A DNA stretch of 64,000 nucleotides from CAHJWH01 sp965198905 (lineage in GTDB: Bacteria > Pseudomonadota > Alphaproteobacteria > Caulobacterales > Caulobacteraceae): positions 3,410,001-3,474,000 of the forward strand of contig OZ240678.1 in NCBI GenBank assembly GCA_965198905.1, read 5' to 3'. A model generated the notes under the pieces. It was not told where the DNA came from. It worked only from the letters and a program-made list of their open reading frames with translations, and did not search any database. Positions within the stretch are counted from its first letter, which is position 1. Every line of letters begins with the position of its first letter. Positions 8,595-18,000 of this stretch are shown here, one piece after another. A program made the position numbers and the translations under genes.

Positions 8595-9368
8595 GGCCTC
8601 AACGTATGCCCGATCCGGAGGACATGCGAGCGTGCAGCGGCCCGGACTCTACGAACCCCCGGTATTTTGCGCGCACGAGCCCGTCTGGCTGGTGATTTGC
8701 GGCAGTTCGCGATGAAGCCGCCGGTCCCTCCAGCCTGCAGACGTTGCGCTCGTTTCCGGCGACGACCCCCACCTCGATCCCGGCGCGGTTGGCGTAGGTG
8801 AAAAGGGTTGGAAAGGTATAGCTGGCGACGAAGTTGGCCGCGCCGTAGCCGGCGGCCGATACCCAGATCGATGGGGCGCTTTGACGGCCTTCCTCTTGAC
8901 GCGACAAGTGTAAGATTAGGCGAGCTTTCGTAACGATTTTATCACCCGTCAATATAGGATATCGCGCATGTATTCTCACTCAATGATGCCGATAGGTAAA
9001 GCTGAGCCGAGATTCAAATAATATGGATTATCTCAGTATGCACATAAGTTGCTATCTATATGCGGTCTAGCTTCGTTGATAGTCAAAAATGCACGTAGGA
9101 TGTTGATCTCAGGCGGCGGATTGATGGGCGTTCGCGGAACTTTGCGGCGCGGGAGGGAGGCCCTCGGAGCACATGCGAAACTTCAACGTAACCGCGGTGT
9201 GTCTGTCCGCGTCTTGTGGTAGATCAATGGCCTTGCAGCCGGGGCAACCGGCATAACTTCGTGTCGAGACGCCAGGCTGGTGCGACCTGCTAGGGCCATC
9301 GCCGTCTTGGTCGAAACCCGCCACGTAGAAATGCCGGCTGATAAAGCGCCGGCGGGAGGAGGCGACGG
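8595..9368. other. Long intergenic stretch with an AT-rich core; no convincing gene
   Basis: No recognisable gene in 774 bases. A minus-strand open frame at 8599-8979 (GTG start) contains GYGAANFVASYTFPTLFTYA with codon use like the host, but I recognise no family; it may be a fragment. Roughly 8900-9100 is markedly AT-rich for this genome (for example ATTCAAATAATATGGATTAT near 9012), which fits a promoter region or acquired DNA. The right end provides a strong GGAGGAGG Shine-Dalgarno for the DUF2189 gene. Confidence 0.5.
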
Positions 9369-10157
9369 ATGGCTATGAGCATTCCCATACCCCCGATCAC
9401 AGCTTCGGAGATCGAGGTCAGACGCCTGAAAATCGAAGACCTAAGAATCGCGCTTAGACAAGGCTGGGCGGACTATCTGGACCGGCGCAGCGAGGTCATC
9501 TTCCTGGGCTTGATCTATCCCGCCGTCGGCCTCATCGCTTGTCTCGCCATATTCAGGCAGAACCTGTTGCCGTTGATCTTTCCCCTGGCGGCGGGCTTCA
9601 GCTTGATGGGCCCGCCGCTCGCCTCGGGTTTCTACGAGCTGGCCCGGCGGCGTGAGCGCGGGGAGGATGCGCATTGGCTGCGCGCCTTCGATCTGTTCTC
9701 GGGCCCGCGGATATGGCCGATCGCCGCCCTGACCGGCTTGGTCGCCGTGCTCTACTTCGCATGGCTAGGCGTGGCGTGGGCGATCTACAGCGTCACCCTT
9801 GGCTCCGCAGCAGACGCCTCGTCGGCCAATTTCATCCCAAGGCTGTTCACCACCCGAGCCGGCTGGACGATGATCGTTGCGGGCGACCTCGCCGGCCTTG
9901 TCTTCGCCGCCGTGGTGCTGGCGATCAGCGCGATCTCATTCCCTATGCTGGTGGACGGCAAGGTCGGTCCGCTGACTGCGGCGAAGACCTCGCTCCGCGC
10001 CGTGCGAGAGAGCCCGGTGGTCTTTGCGACCTGGGGCCTGATCGTGGCGGCGCTGCTCGCGCTCGGCTCGATCCCGCTGCTCGTGGGTTTGGCGGTGGTG
10101 CTCCCGACGCTGGCCTACGCCACCTGGCACCTCTACACGCGAACAGTAGCGAGCTAG
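9369..10157 (+). CDS. DUF2189 domain integral membrane protein
   Basis: A 262-residue inner-membrane protein with about six hydrophobic segments. The N-terminal pattern IEDLRIALRQGWADYLDRRS followed by FLGLIYPAVGL and MGPPLASGFYELARRRERGE is the signature of the DUF2189 family, whose function is unknown. The ATG at 9369 sits about six bases after a GGAGGAGG ribosome-binding site; a second ATG at 9375 is also possible. It converges on the small exported protein gene downstream, with a hairpin terminator between them. Confidence 0.85.
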   Translation: MAMSIPIPPITASEIEVRRLKIEDLRIALRQGWADYLDRRSEVIFLGLIYPAVGLIACLAIFRQNLLPLIFPLAAGFSLMGPPLASGFYELARRRERGEDAHWLRAFDLFSGPRIWPIAALTGLVAVLYFAWLGVAWAIYSVTLGSAADASSANFIPRLFTTRAGWTMIVAGDLAGLVFAAVVLAISAISFPMLVDGKVGPLTAAKTSLRAVRESPVVFATWGLIVAALLALGSIPLLVGLAVVLPTLAYATWHLYTRTVAS

Positions 10158-10194
10158 ACTCCTCGGCTGCAGCGTCTGCACTCATGACAAAGTT

Positions 10195-10224
10195 ATGCCC
10201 GACACCCTGGTGGGTATCGGGCAT
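10195..10224. terminator. Hairpin between two convergent genes
   Basis: ATGCCCGA (10195-10202) pairs with TCGGGCAT (10217-10224). After a one-base mismatch, ACCC pairs with GGGT across a TGGT loop. Lying between the convergent DUF2189 and PsiF-like genes, it probably ends transcription from both sides. There is no long T run. Confidence 0.6.
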
Positions 10225-10232
10225 AAGGTCGC

Positions 10233-10580
10233 TCAAACACGTAGGTTGTGAGACTTAGCTCTTTTGGCCGCCGCTATGCACGCCGTCCGCATCTTCGCGC
10301 GGGCGGTTCCGTGGAGGTGTTGCTGATTAGCCTGCTCGGTACAGGCCATGTTCGCCCGTCGAGCGGAAACGGGTGCGCCCGTCGAGACCGTCTTGGAGAC
10401 CGCGGTCTCGCCATTGGCCATTTCCGTCGGCGTGGTCGTGGCGACCGCCCTCGAAGGACCGGTCTTGTGCGCGGCGATGGAGGGGGTCGGCGGAGCCATT
10501 TCTCCGGCGGGAGCCATCTGGGCTGAAGCCGCGGTCGCGAACAGGGCGGCGACGGCTGCGGTAACGATCAATATCTTCAT
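10233..10580 (-). CDS. Small exported protein with PsiF-like C-terminal motif
   Basis: 115 residues with a clear signal peptide (MKILIVTAAVAALFATAASA, cleavage near AQM), a Pro/Thr/Ala-rich middle, and a C-terminal part C80-TEQANQQHLHGTARAKMRTA-C101. This resembles the PsiF repeat, in which two cysteines bracket a Lys/Arg-rich helix with a G-x-A-R turn. PsiF is phosphate-starvation induced in enterobacteria; its biochemical role is unknown and nothing here shows phosphate control. Probably periplasmic. No operon partner. Confidence 0.6.
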   Translation of the reverse strand: MKILIVTAAVAALFATAASAQMAPAGEMAPPTPSIAAHKTGPSRAVATTTPTEMANGETAVSKTVSTGAPVSARRANMACTEQANQQHLHGTARAKMRTACIAAAKRAKSHNLRV

Positions 10581-11020
10581 GAGTCCGGGTCCTGAACATC
10601 GCGATATTCGCGCTTAACTTTGCAACGATCCGCCGGGCGGCGCCTTGGTCTTTGTTGATATGGCGATCGATAAGGATAGGGCGGTCATGCGCCGAGCTGC
10701 GCCGGCGCTGAGCCCCTCATTTTGCGCCGACCCTGCCTTAACTTTAATTAGTATTCTCCGCGCCGCTCGCGCATACCAAGACACCTGAAATGCGAGGTGA
10801 TCGCATGGTCGCGGCGGGCTTGAGCATTCAGGGGAGCAGAAGTCATAGCATCGGCCGCCGCTTGCCGCGGCGCGATTGATCCGCCCGTCTGGTGTGCCGC
10901 TAGGCCTCACTTTCTCTTGCGGCGCTAACGCGGACGCGCCCGGAGACGGCGCCGAACACCACTTGGCATACGTTGACTCGATGGCGTCCAGCCGCATCTT
11001 CTGGAGCAAGATTTATCGTT
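10581..11020. other. Intergenic region between divergent genes
   Basis: About 440 bases separate the PsiF-like gene (minus) from the MscS gene (plus). Short open frames cross it on both strands, but none has recognisable content or a good ribosome-binding site. It presumably carries the promoters of both flanking genes; an AT-rich patch at about 10737-10756 (TTAACTTTAATTAGTATTC) is a candidate. No RNA gene was recognised. Confidence 0.4.
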
Positions 11021-12010
11021 ATGCATAACGACGACCTGCATATCCTTGGGATAGACTGGGTAGGGGTAAATCTGCAGAGCGGCCGCAAGCTGGTGCTCTC
11101 GGTCATCTTTATTGCGGGCATCCTGCTCGTCTCCGCGGTGCTGAGGGCCGTGGTCGGCCTTGTGCTCGGACGCACGAACCTCGCGTCGATACGGGCCAAG
11201 TTCTGGACGCGGCAGGGGGTGAGCCTGCTGTCGGCGATGGCGATCATCCTCGGCGTCATGTCGATCTGGTTCAGCGATCCGACCCGGTTGGCCACCGCGT
11301 TCGGCCTGGTGTCGGCGGGTCTGGCCTTTGCGCTGCAACAGGTCGTCACCTCCATCGCCGGCTATTTCGTCATCCTTCGCGGCGCGACGTTCAACGTCGG
11401 CGACCGCATCTCCATGGGCGGCGTGCGAGGCGATGTGCTGCGGCTCGGCTTCATCCAAACCACCATCATGGAGATGGGCCAGCCGCCGAGCGTCCAGGGC
11501 GCCGATCCCGCCATGTGGGTGAAGAGCCGCCAGTTCACCGGCCGCATCGTCACCGTCGCCAACTCCAAGATCTTCGCCGACCCGGTCTACAACTACACCC
11601 GCGACTTCCCCTTCATCTGGGAGGAGATGGCTATCCCCATCACCTATCAGGCCGACCGGGCCAAGGTTGAGCAGATCCTGCTCGACGCCGCCCACGCTCA
11701 CGCCCTCGATCCGAACTCCATCGCCGCCGAGGCCAAGCAGGACCTGCAGGACCGTTTCGGCGTTGAGCCGATCGACCTTGACGCCAAAGTCTTCTTCCGC
11801 ATCACCGACAACTGGCTGGAGCTGACGGTGCGCTTCGTCCTCGGCACCCACCAGATCCGTTCGGCCAAGGACGCCATGAGCCGCCAGATCATCACCGAAC
11901 TCGACAAGGTCGGCATCGGCATCGCCTCGGCCACCTACGACATCGTGGGCCTTCCCCCGATCGAAGTGCGTCAGACGCCGCCGCAGCAAAGGGTCGGCGC
12001 AGACCAATGA
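11021..12010 (+). CDS. MscS-family mechanosensitive ion channel
   Basis: A 329-residue membrane protein. Three hydrophobic segments occur in the first 120 residues, then the MscS core: GLVSAGLAFALQQVVTSIAG, the glycine/alanine-rich pore helix, followed by GYFVILRGATFNVGDRIS and the beta domain with the VANSKIF signature. The C-terminal alpha/beta domain extends to residue ~310. It is expected to open under membrane tension and release small solutes. The ATG at 11021 was chosen because the upstream extension to a TTG at 10973 lacks a membrane-like start. The nearest SD-like GGAG is rather far upstream. Confidence 0.87.
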   Translation: MHNDDLHILGIDWVGVNLQSGRKLVLSVIFIAGILLVSAVLRAVVGLVLGRTNLASIRAKFWTRQGVSLLSAMAIILGVMSIWFSDPTRLATAFGLVSAGLAFALQQVVTSIAGYFVILRGATFNVGDRISMGGVRGDVLRLGFIQTTIMEMGQPPSVQGADPAMWVKSRQFTGRIVTVANSKIFADPVYNYTRDFPFIWEEMAIPITYQADRAKVEQILLDAAHAHALDPNSIAAEAKQDLQDRFGVEPIDLDAKVFFRITDNWLELTVRFVLGTHQIRSAKDAMSRQIITELDKVGIGIASATYDIVGLPPIEVRQTPPQQRVGADQ

Positions 12011-12114
12011 GGTATCAGGGGTCGTGCGGGCCCCGACATCAAGCCCGCTGCGGCGCTCGGCCTTTTCAGGCGCGATGCTCGGCGAGAGGCTTAACCTGGT
12101 AGGTCACATGCGGC

Positions 12115-12914
12115 TCAAGGCTTGGCGAGGGCGGGTTGGGGCAGGGCGGTCAGGGCGTCGATGAGCGGCTGGGTGGACACCTCGATGGTTCCCCGGTCCG
12201 GGCGATCGAGATCAACGGTCAAGGTGATCAGCAATGACAGGGTCAAGGACATGATGGCGAACGCGATACGCCGGTTCACCCCGGACACGCCCGCGCCATA
12301 GCCGCTGAACCCCATGGCGACGAACCCCACCGCCACCAGCACCAGCAGCACGATGACCGGCACATGATTGCGAAGCTTCGTCACTCGCGCCTCGCTGATG
12401 TTGTTGACCTCGTTCAACGAGGCGACGAAGCGGTAGGCCGACAGCGACTGCGGTTCGCTCGCCGTCACCTTCACTGCATGACCCCATAGCTCGGCCTGCA
12501 GCCGACCCGAGGTCGCATTGTCGCGCGCGAATTTGCGGGTGTCGAAGGGCGCGCCCAGTCCGATGCGGACCTGGGTGTAGCGTCTCAGCAGCTCCAGGAT
12601 CGGCGGCTGGTCGACGGCGGGAAGCATGAGGGCGAAATTGGCGGTGCTGCCGATCGCGTTGGCCTCTTCGAGCACGGACAGGCGCCGCGCCTCGTAGCGA
12701 GTGACCGAGAGCGAATAGGTGAACGCGATCAGCAGGGCGAACAGGCCGAGCGCCGCGGCCGCCAAGCCGTTGGCGTCCTTGTCCTCCGGATTTTTTCGCC
12801 GCGAGCGGACCCCGAGAAAGGTCCCGAGTTCGGTGGCGTGAAGGCGCCGACCAGAAGGATCAGCCACAGTCCGAGAAGGCTGACGGCTTGAAGGAGGTTC
12901 ATCAGCAGGGACAT
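12115..12914 (-). pseudogene. DUF4239 (bestrophin-like) membrane protein gene with a frameshift
   Basis: The ATG at 12914 starts MSLLMNLLQAVSLLGLWLIL then LVGAF, a first transmembrane helix, but this frame soon becomes TPPNSGPFSGS. The next frame picks up exactly there with HATELGTFLGVRSRRKNPED and carries on for about 240 residues, with further helices (GLFALLIAFTYSLSV, VPVIVLLVLVAVGFVAMGF) typical of DUF4239. One missing base near 12835-12842 joins the two parts into a normal ~265-residue protein. A 250-residue product could start only at a GTG at 12867 and would lack helix 1. Sequencing error or a real frameshift; function unknown. Confidence 0.72.
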
Positions 12915-13143
12915 TTCGGTCAAAGCGCCAAGCGCGCAGTTAGCTCCAGGCCCGTCCAGCTCATGCAGGCCGCACTGTGGCGGCGCGGGCGACGTCCGAC
13001 CTGACCTGGGCGCCCCGGGCATGTTGCATGGACGCAATATGCGAATTCCGGTTATATCTCAGCTGTCCCCACCGCTGGATGGCGTGGCGCCGCAGCGTAA
13101 GCGCCAGCTGGGCGTGGATAGCTATGTCAAACGGGGAGATCTG

Positions 13144-15087
13144 GTGGTCAGAGGCGTGCTTGCGGCGCTTGGTTTCGCCTGGCTCGACCTGACGCTCGCC
13201 GGAGCGGCCCTGGCTCAGCCGGCACCCGCAGTCCCGGGCCTCAAGACCGTCGCCGGGCCGGGCGCGGTGGACCCGGAGCTCTTGCGTCCGCTCACACCGC
13301 TGGATCAGTTCAGCGTGAGCGCTCGACAGCCCAAGGGCGCGCCGGCCGCCAAGCCCGCCGCAATCGCCTTTGACCTCACTGTCACCGGCCTGGACAAGAC
13401 CGGCCTCGCGGCGCGCTTTCGCGCTCTGTCCAGCCTGCGCAACGCCAAGAGCAAGGCGGTCAACACCGCCCAGATCGGCGCGCGGGCGCGGGAGGACGTC
13501 AAGACCATCGAGAGCCTGCTGCGCTCCAACGGCTATTATGACGGCCATGCGGACCTGACCGTCACGCCGGCGGCGGACGGCTCGGGCAAGGTGGGCGTGG
13601 CGATCGCGGTCAGTCCGGGCGACCAGTACCGGCTGGGCCAGGTGCAGGTGACCGGGCCCGCCACCCGCCCGCCCGACCTGGCGCGTCAGGCGCTGCCGCT
13701 GAAGACCGGCCAGCCGATCATCGCGCCGGCGGTGGAGGCGGCCGAGGCGGACGTCAGCCTGCGCCTGCCCGAGCAGGGCTATCCCTTCGCCAAGGTCGGC
13801 GAGCGCGACGTGGCGCTGGATGGCGCGACCCACACCGGCGACTACACCCTGCCGGTAGACCCCGGTAAGCGCTCCAGCTTCGGCGCCGTGCTGGTGGAGG
13901 GCGCGCCGGTGATGTCGCAGCGCCACCTGCAGGTGATCCCGCGCTTCAAGGCGGGCCAGCTCTATGACAGCCGCAAGGTGGACGACCTGCGCAAGGCGCT
14001 GGTGGCCACCAGCCTCTACAACTCCGTCGCGGTCTCCAAGCTCGACACCGGGACCGTCGCGCCGGACGGGACCGAGGTGGTGAACCTCGCCGTCCAGGGC
14101 ACGGCCGCCAAGCCGCATACACTGAGCGGATCGGTCGGATACGAGACGGGGTTGGGGGCCAGCGTCTCGGCCGCCTGGACCGACCGCAACCTGTTCCCGC
14201 CCGAAGGCGCGCTCACGGTGGTGGGGCTGACCGGCACCCAGCAGCAGCAGCTGGGTGTCACCTTCCGCCGCTCCAACGCCGGCGCGCGCGACCGCAGCCT
14301 GCAGGCGCTGGTGCAGTACGCCCACGAGGAGCTGGACGCCTACAAGGCCGACACCGCCACCGTCGGCTTCACCGTCTCACGCGATTCCACGCCGATCTGG
14401 CAGAAGCTGTGGACCTATTCGGCGGGGGTGGAGGCCATCGTCTCCAGCGAGACGGGCTACGACCTGAACCTGGCCGAGACCGTGCGGCGCACCTACGAGG
14501 TGGGGGCCCTGCCGCTGCTGGTCGAATACGACCGCTCCGACAGCCTGCTGAACCCGACCCGCGGCTTTCGCCTGCTGGTGCGCCCGAGCCCTGAGGTGTC
14601 GCTCGGCGACGGGACCCAGCCCTACCTGAAGGGCATCGTCCAGGGCACGGGCTACTATCCTTTCACCGACAGCTTCGTGTTGGCCGGGCGGCTGGAGTTC
14701 GGCGGGCTGTTCGGGGCCAGCGCGTTCGACATCGCGCCGTCGCGGCGGTTCTATTCGGGCGGCGGCGGGTCGGTGCGGGGCTACGGCTACCAGCAGCTGG
14801 GACCCAAGGACCCGAACAGCAACCCGATCGGCGGCTCGTCCCAGACCGAGTTCTCGGTGGAGGGGCGCTACCGGGTCGGCGACCTCGGCGTGGTCGGATT
14901 TCTGGACGGCGGGCAGGTTTACGAGACCTCAACCCCCCAGTTCACCAACATCCGCTACGGAGTCGGGATCGGCGGCCGCTTCTACACCAACTTCGGACCG
15001 CTGCGGCTAGACATCGCCACCCCTGTCGCGCGTCAGGCCGGCGAGTCGATTGTGTCGCTCTACATCTCCATCGGCCAGGCGTTCTGA
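13144..15087 (+). CDS. tamA: Omp85-family outer membrane assembly protein TamA
   Basis: Outer-membrane subunit of the TAM complex, which assists insertion of some outer-membrane proteins. The mature part begins with POTRA-like domains (RSNGYYDGHADLTVTPA; FGAVLVEGAPVMSQRHLQ) and ends in a 16-strand barrel domain. The barrel carries the Omp85 loop-6 signature SVRGYGYQQLGP and terminates in Phe. I favour the GTG at 13144: GGGGAG lies five bases upstream and the product starts with a signal peptide (RGVLAALGFAWLDLTLAGAA). The ATG at 13021 would add 41 residues ahead of the signal. The stop overlaps the tamB start (TGATG), so the two are translationally coupled. Confidence 0.88.
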   Translation: MVRGVLAALGFAWLDLTLAGAALAQPAPAVPGLKTVAGPGAVDPELLRPLTPLDQFSVSARQPKGAPAAKPAAIAFDLTVTGLDKTGLAARFRALSSLRNAKSKAVNTAQIGARAREDVKTIESLLRSNGYYDGHADLTVTPAADGSGKVGVAIAVSPGDQYRLGQVQVTGPATRPPDLARQALPLKTGQPIIAPAVEAAEADVSLRLPEQGYPFAKVGERDVALDGATHTGDYTLPVDPGKRSSFGAVLVEGAPVMSQRHLQVIPRFKAGQLYDSRKVDDLRKALVATSLYNSVAVSKLDTGTVAPDGTEVVNLAVQGTAAKPHTLSGSVGYETGLGASVSAAWTDRNLFPPEGALTVVGLTGTQQQQLGVTFRRSNAGARDRSLQALVQYAHEELDAYKADTATVGFTVSRDSTPIWQKLWTYSAGVEAIVSSETGYDLNLAETVRRTYEVGALPLLVEYDRSDSLLNPTRGFRLLVRPSPEVSLGDGTQPYLKGIVQGTGYYPFTDSFVLAGRLEFGGLFGASAFDIAPSRRFYSGGGGSVRGYGYQQLGPKDPNSNPIGGSSQTEFSVEGRYRVGDLGVVGFLDGGQVYETSTPQFTNIRYGVGIGGRFYTNFGPLRLDIATPVARQAGESIVSLYISIGQAF

Positions 15088-18000
15088 TGAGCGAGGCCCC
15101 CGACATCGCCGCCGAGCCGCCGCGGAAGGCGAGTCCACCGGCCTGCAAGCCGCGCCGTCATCTGCTGCGCGTGGTCGCGCTGTGGATCGGGGGCGACCTG
15201 CTGGCGCTGCTCGCCCTGTTCGCCATCGGCGTGGTCACGCTCAACACCGCGCCGGGCCGCGCCCTGCTAGTGTCGTTCGTCAACAGGGCCAAGCCCGCCA
15301 ACGGGCTCGGCGTGCATGTCGGGCGGATCGACGGCTCGATCTACGGGCGGATGACCCTTCGGGGCCTGAGCCTGAGCGACCGGCAGGGCGTTTTCCTGAC
15401 CTCGCCATCCGTCACGCTGGACTGGCGGCCGAGCGAGCTTTTGCACAAGTACGTGCTGCTGAACGAGGTGTCCTCGCGCTCCATCCGCCTGCTGCGCCTG
15501 CCGCATCTCAAGCCCGGCCCGCCGCCCAAGCCGAACCAGCCGACCCTGCCGGACCTGCACCTCAGCCTGAAGCGGCTGGACATCGCCCAGCTGGTGCTGG
15601 AGCCGCCGGTCACCGGCGACCGCCGCAGCCTCGCCATCGAGGACTCCATCGAGCTGCTGCACCGCCGCGTCATGGTCCACGCCGCGGTGGCCGCTCAGCC
15701 CATCGACGGCCACGCCGGCGGCGACCGGCTGACCCTGGCGGTGGATGCGGAGCCCTCGGCCGACCGGCTGCTGATCGATGCGCACCTGCGGGCGCCCCAG
15801 GGCGGCGTGGTAGACCGGCTGGCCAAGCTGAACGCGCCGCTCAGCTTCGACCTGGACGGGCGAGGGACCTGGAGCGCCTGGAACGGCCGCGTGCTCGCCA
15901 CCCTCGGCGGCCAGCCGATGCTGGACGCAGGCCTGTCGGCGCATAGCGGGCTGTTCCGCATAAGGGGCCAGGGCCAGCCGGCGCTGGTGGTTAAGGCCGC
16001 CGCGGTAAAGGCGCTGACCGCCCCGGCGCTAGGCCTCGACATCTCCGGGCGGCTGCAGGACCGCCAGCTCGACCTCGACGCCCGCTTCGGCTCCTCCGCC
16101 CTAACGCTGGCCGCCAAGGGGCGGCTGGACCTGGCGCGCAGCCGCTTTCTCGGCGTGAAGGTGGACGCGCGGCTGCTGAAACCTGAGGCCGCGTCGCCCA
16201 AGTTGTCGGGGCGCGACGTGCGCGCGGCGCTGACGCTGAACGGCGCCTTCGCCCACCCTGTGGTGGACTACGACATCTCGGCCGCCGAGCTCGGCGTCGA
16301 CAAGACCCTGATCGATAACCTGCACGTCACCGCCAACGCCCGCATCGACGCCGACCACACCATCCACCTGCCCGTCCACGCCACCGCCAGCAAGGTGGTG
16401 GGCCTGCCGCAGGCGGCGGGCGGGCTGACCACGAATCTCAGGGTGGACGGCGACCTGGTGATCACGGCCAAGCAGATCGCCTCGGACAACCTGAGCATAC
16501 GCTCCGACCGGCTGGACGCCATCCTGGTGCTTGCCCTGTCGCTGGACACCGGCCGCTACAGCGCCGCGCTCAACGGGGCAATCAACCGATACGAGGTTGC
16601 GGGCCTTGGCGTCGTGGACCTGGTCACCGACGCCCGGCTGACCCCGACCGGCAAGGGCGATTTCCGCGTCGCGGGCCACGTCCACGTCGTCACCGAGCGC
16701 ATCGACAACGCCTCGGCCAAGGCGCAGCTCGGCGGCGATGCGGTGATCGACGCTGACTTCAGCCGCTCGCCGGACGGGGCGTTCGCAGTGTCCAACCTGC
16801 GGCTGAAGTCGCCCAAGTTCCGCATCAACGACGGCCAAGGGACCTATGGCGCCGACGGGGCGATCGACTTCACCGCCAGTGCGGTGTCGGACGCCTACGG
16901 CCCGCTGAAGCTGCAGATCGGCGGCACGGCCAAGGCGCCCCAGGTCCGGCTGCAAGCGGCCAGCCCCAAAATAGCCGGTGTCACCGGGCTCGACGTGCAG
17001 CTGAAGGGCGTGGGGCCGGGCGGCTATGTCGTCACCGCCACGGGGAACTCCCAGTACGGCCCGATCTCGGCGGAGGTGCAGCTGCATGCCGGCAAGGGCG
17101 CGCTGCAGGCCGACATCCGCCGCGCCAGCGTGGGCGGGATCAACGTCAGCGGGACGGTGAGCCAGACCCCCGCAGGGCCGTTCGCCGGCGCGCTGCGGCT
17201 GTCCGGCTCCGGGCTGAGCGGCACGGCCACCCTGTCGGCCGCGGGCAAGGTGCAGCGCATCGACCTGGCGCTCACGGCCCGCGACGCGCGCCTGCCGCTG
17301 AACCCGCCGGTGACCATCGCCCGCGGCGTGATCGACGCCACCGCCATCCTGTACCCCGGCGCGCCGGCGGTGACGGGCAAGGCGACGCTGGCCGGCGTGC
17401 GCCGCGACCAGCTCGTGGTGGCCAACGCGAAGGCCAGCGTGGACTATCGCGGCGGCAGCGGGCGGGTGGACGTCGCCGCCGACGGGAACAGCGGCGTGCC
17501 CTTCTCGATCGCGGTGGACGCCGGGATCTCGCCCCAGCTGATCCGCGTCAACGGCCAGGGCTCGGCCAACCGCATCCCGCTCCGCCTCGCCGGCCCCGCC
17601 GATATCCGCCAAGTCGCGGGCGGCTACAGCCTGGCGCCCACCACGATCGTCTTCCCGCAAGGCCGGCTGGCGCTCTCCGGCGCCACGGGGGCCGCCGGCG
17701 TGAACGCCTCGGTGCGGATGGAGCAGGTGGATCTGAGCATCGTTCGCGCCTTCGCGCCGAACCTCGGGCTCGGCGGCAAGGTCTCAGGGACCGCCGACGT
17801 CGCCCTGCCCAAAGGCGGCGCCATGCCGACCGGGCGCGTCCAGCTGCAGGTCGCGGGCTTCACCCGCTCCGGCCTGACCACCATATTGGAGCCGGTGGAC
17901 ATCGCGGTGCTGGGGACCCTGGCCAAGAGCGGCGCCGAGGCCCACGCCCTGGTGCGCCAGCGCGGCCTGATCGTCGGGCGGCTGCAGGCGCGGCTCGCGC

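Noticed and set aside
9109..9324. 71-codon minus-strand frame before the DUF2189 gene
   Set aside because: No recognised motif; composition (Ser/Pro/Gln-rich) and placement give no support for a gene.
12961..14325. 454-codon minus-strand frame opposite tamA
   Set aside because: Low-complexity Arg/His-rich product, no recognisable domain, entirely covered by the well-supported tamA gene.
16101..17660. Long open frame (519 codons) on the minus strand opposite tamB
   Set aside because: Histidine/arginine/glycine-rich composition without any family features, and tamB fills this region on the other strand; a typical shadow in high-GC DNA.
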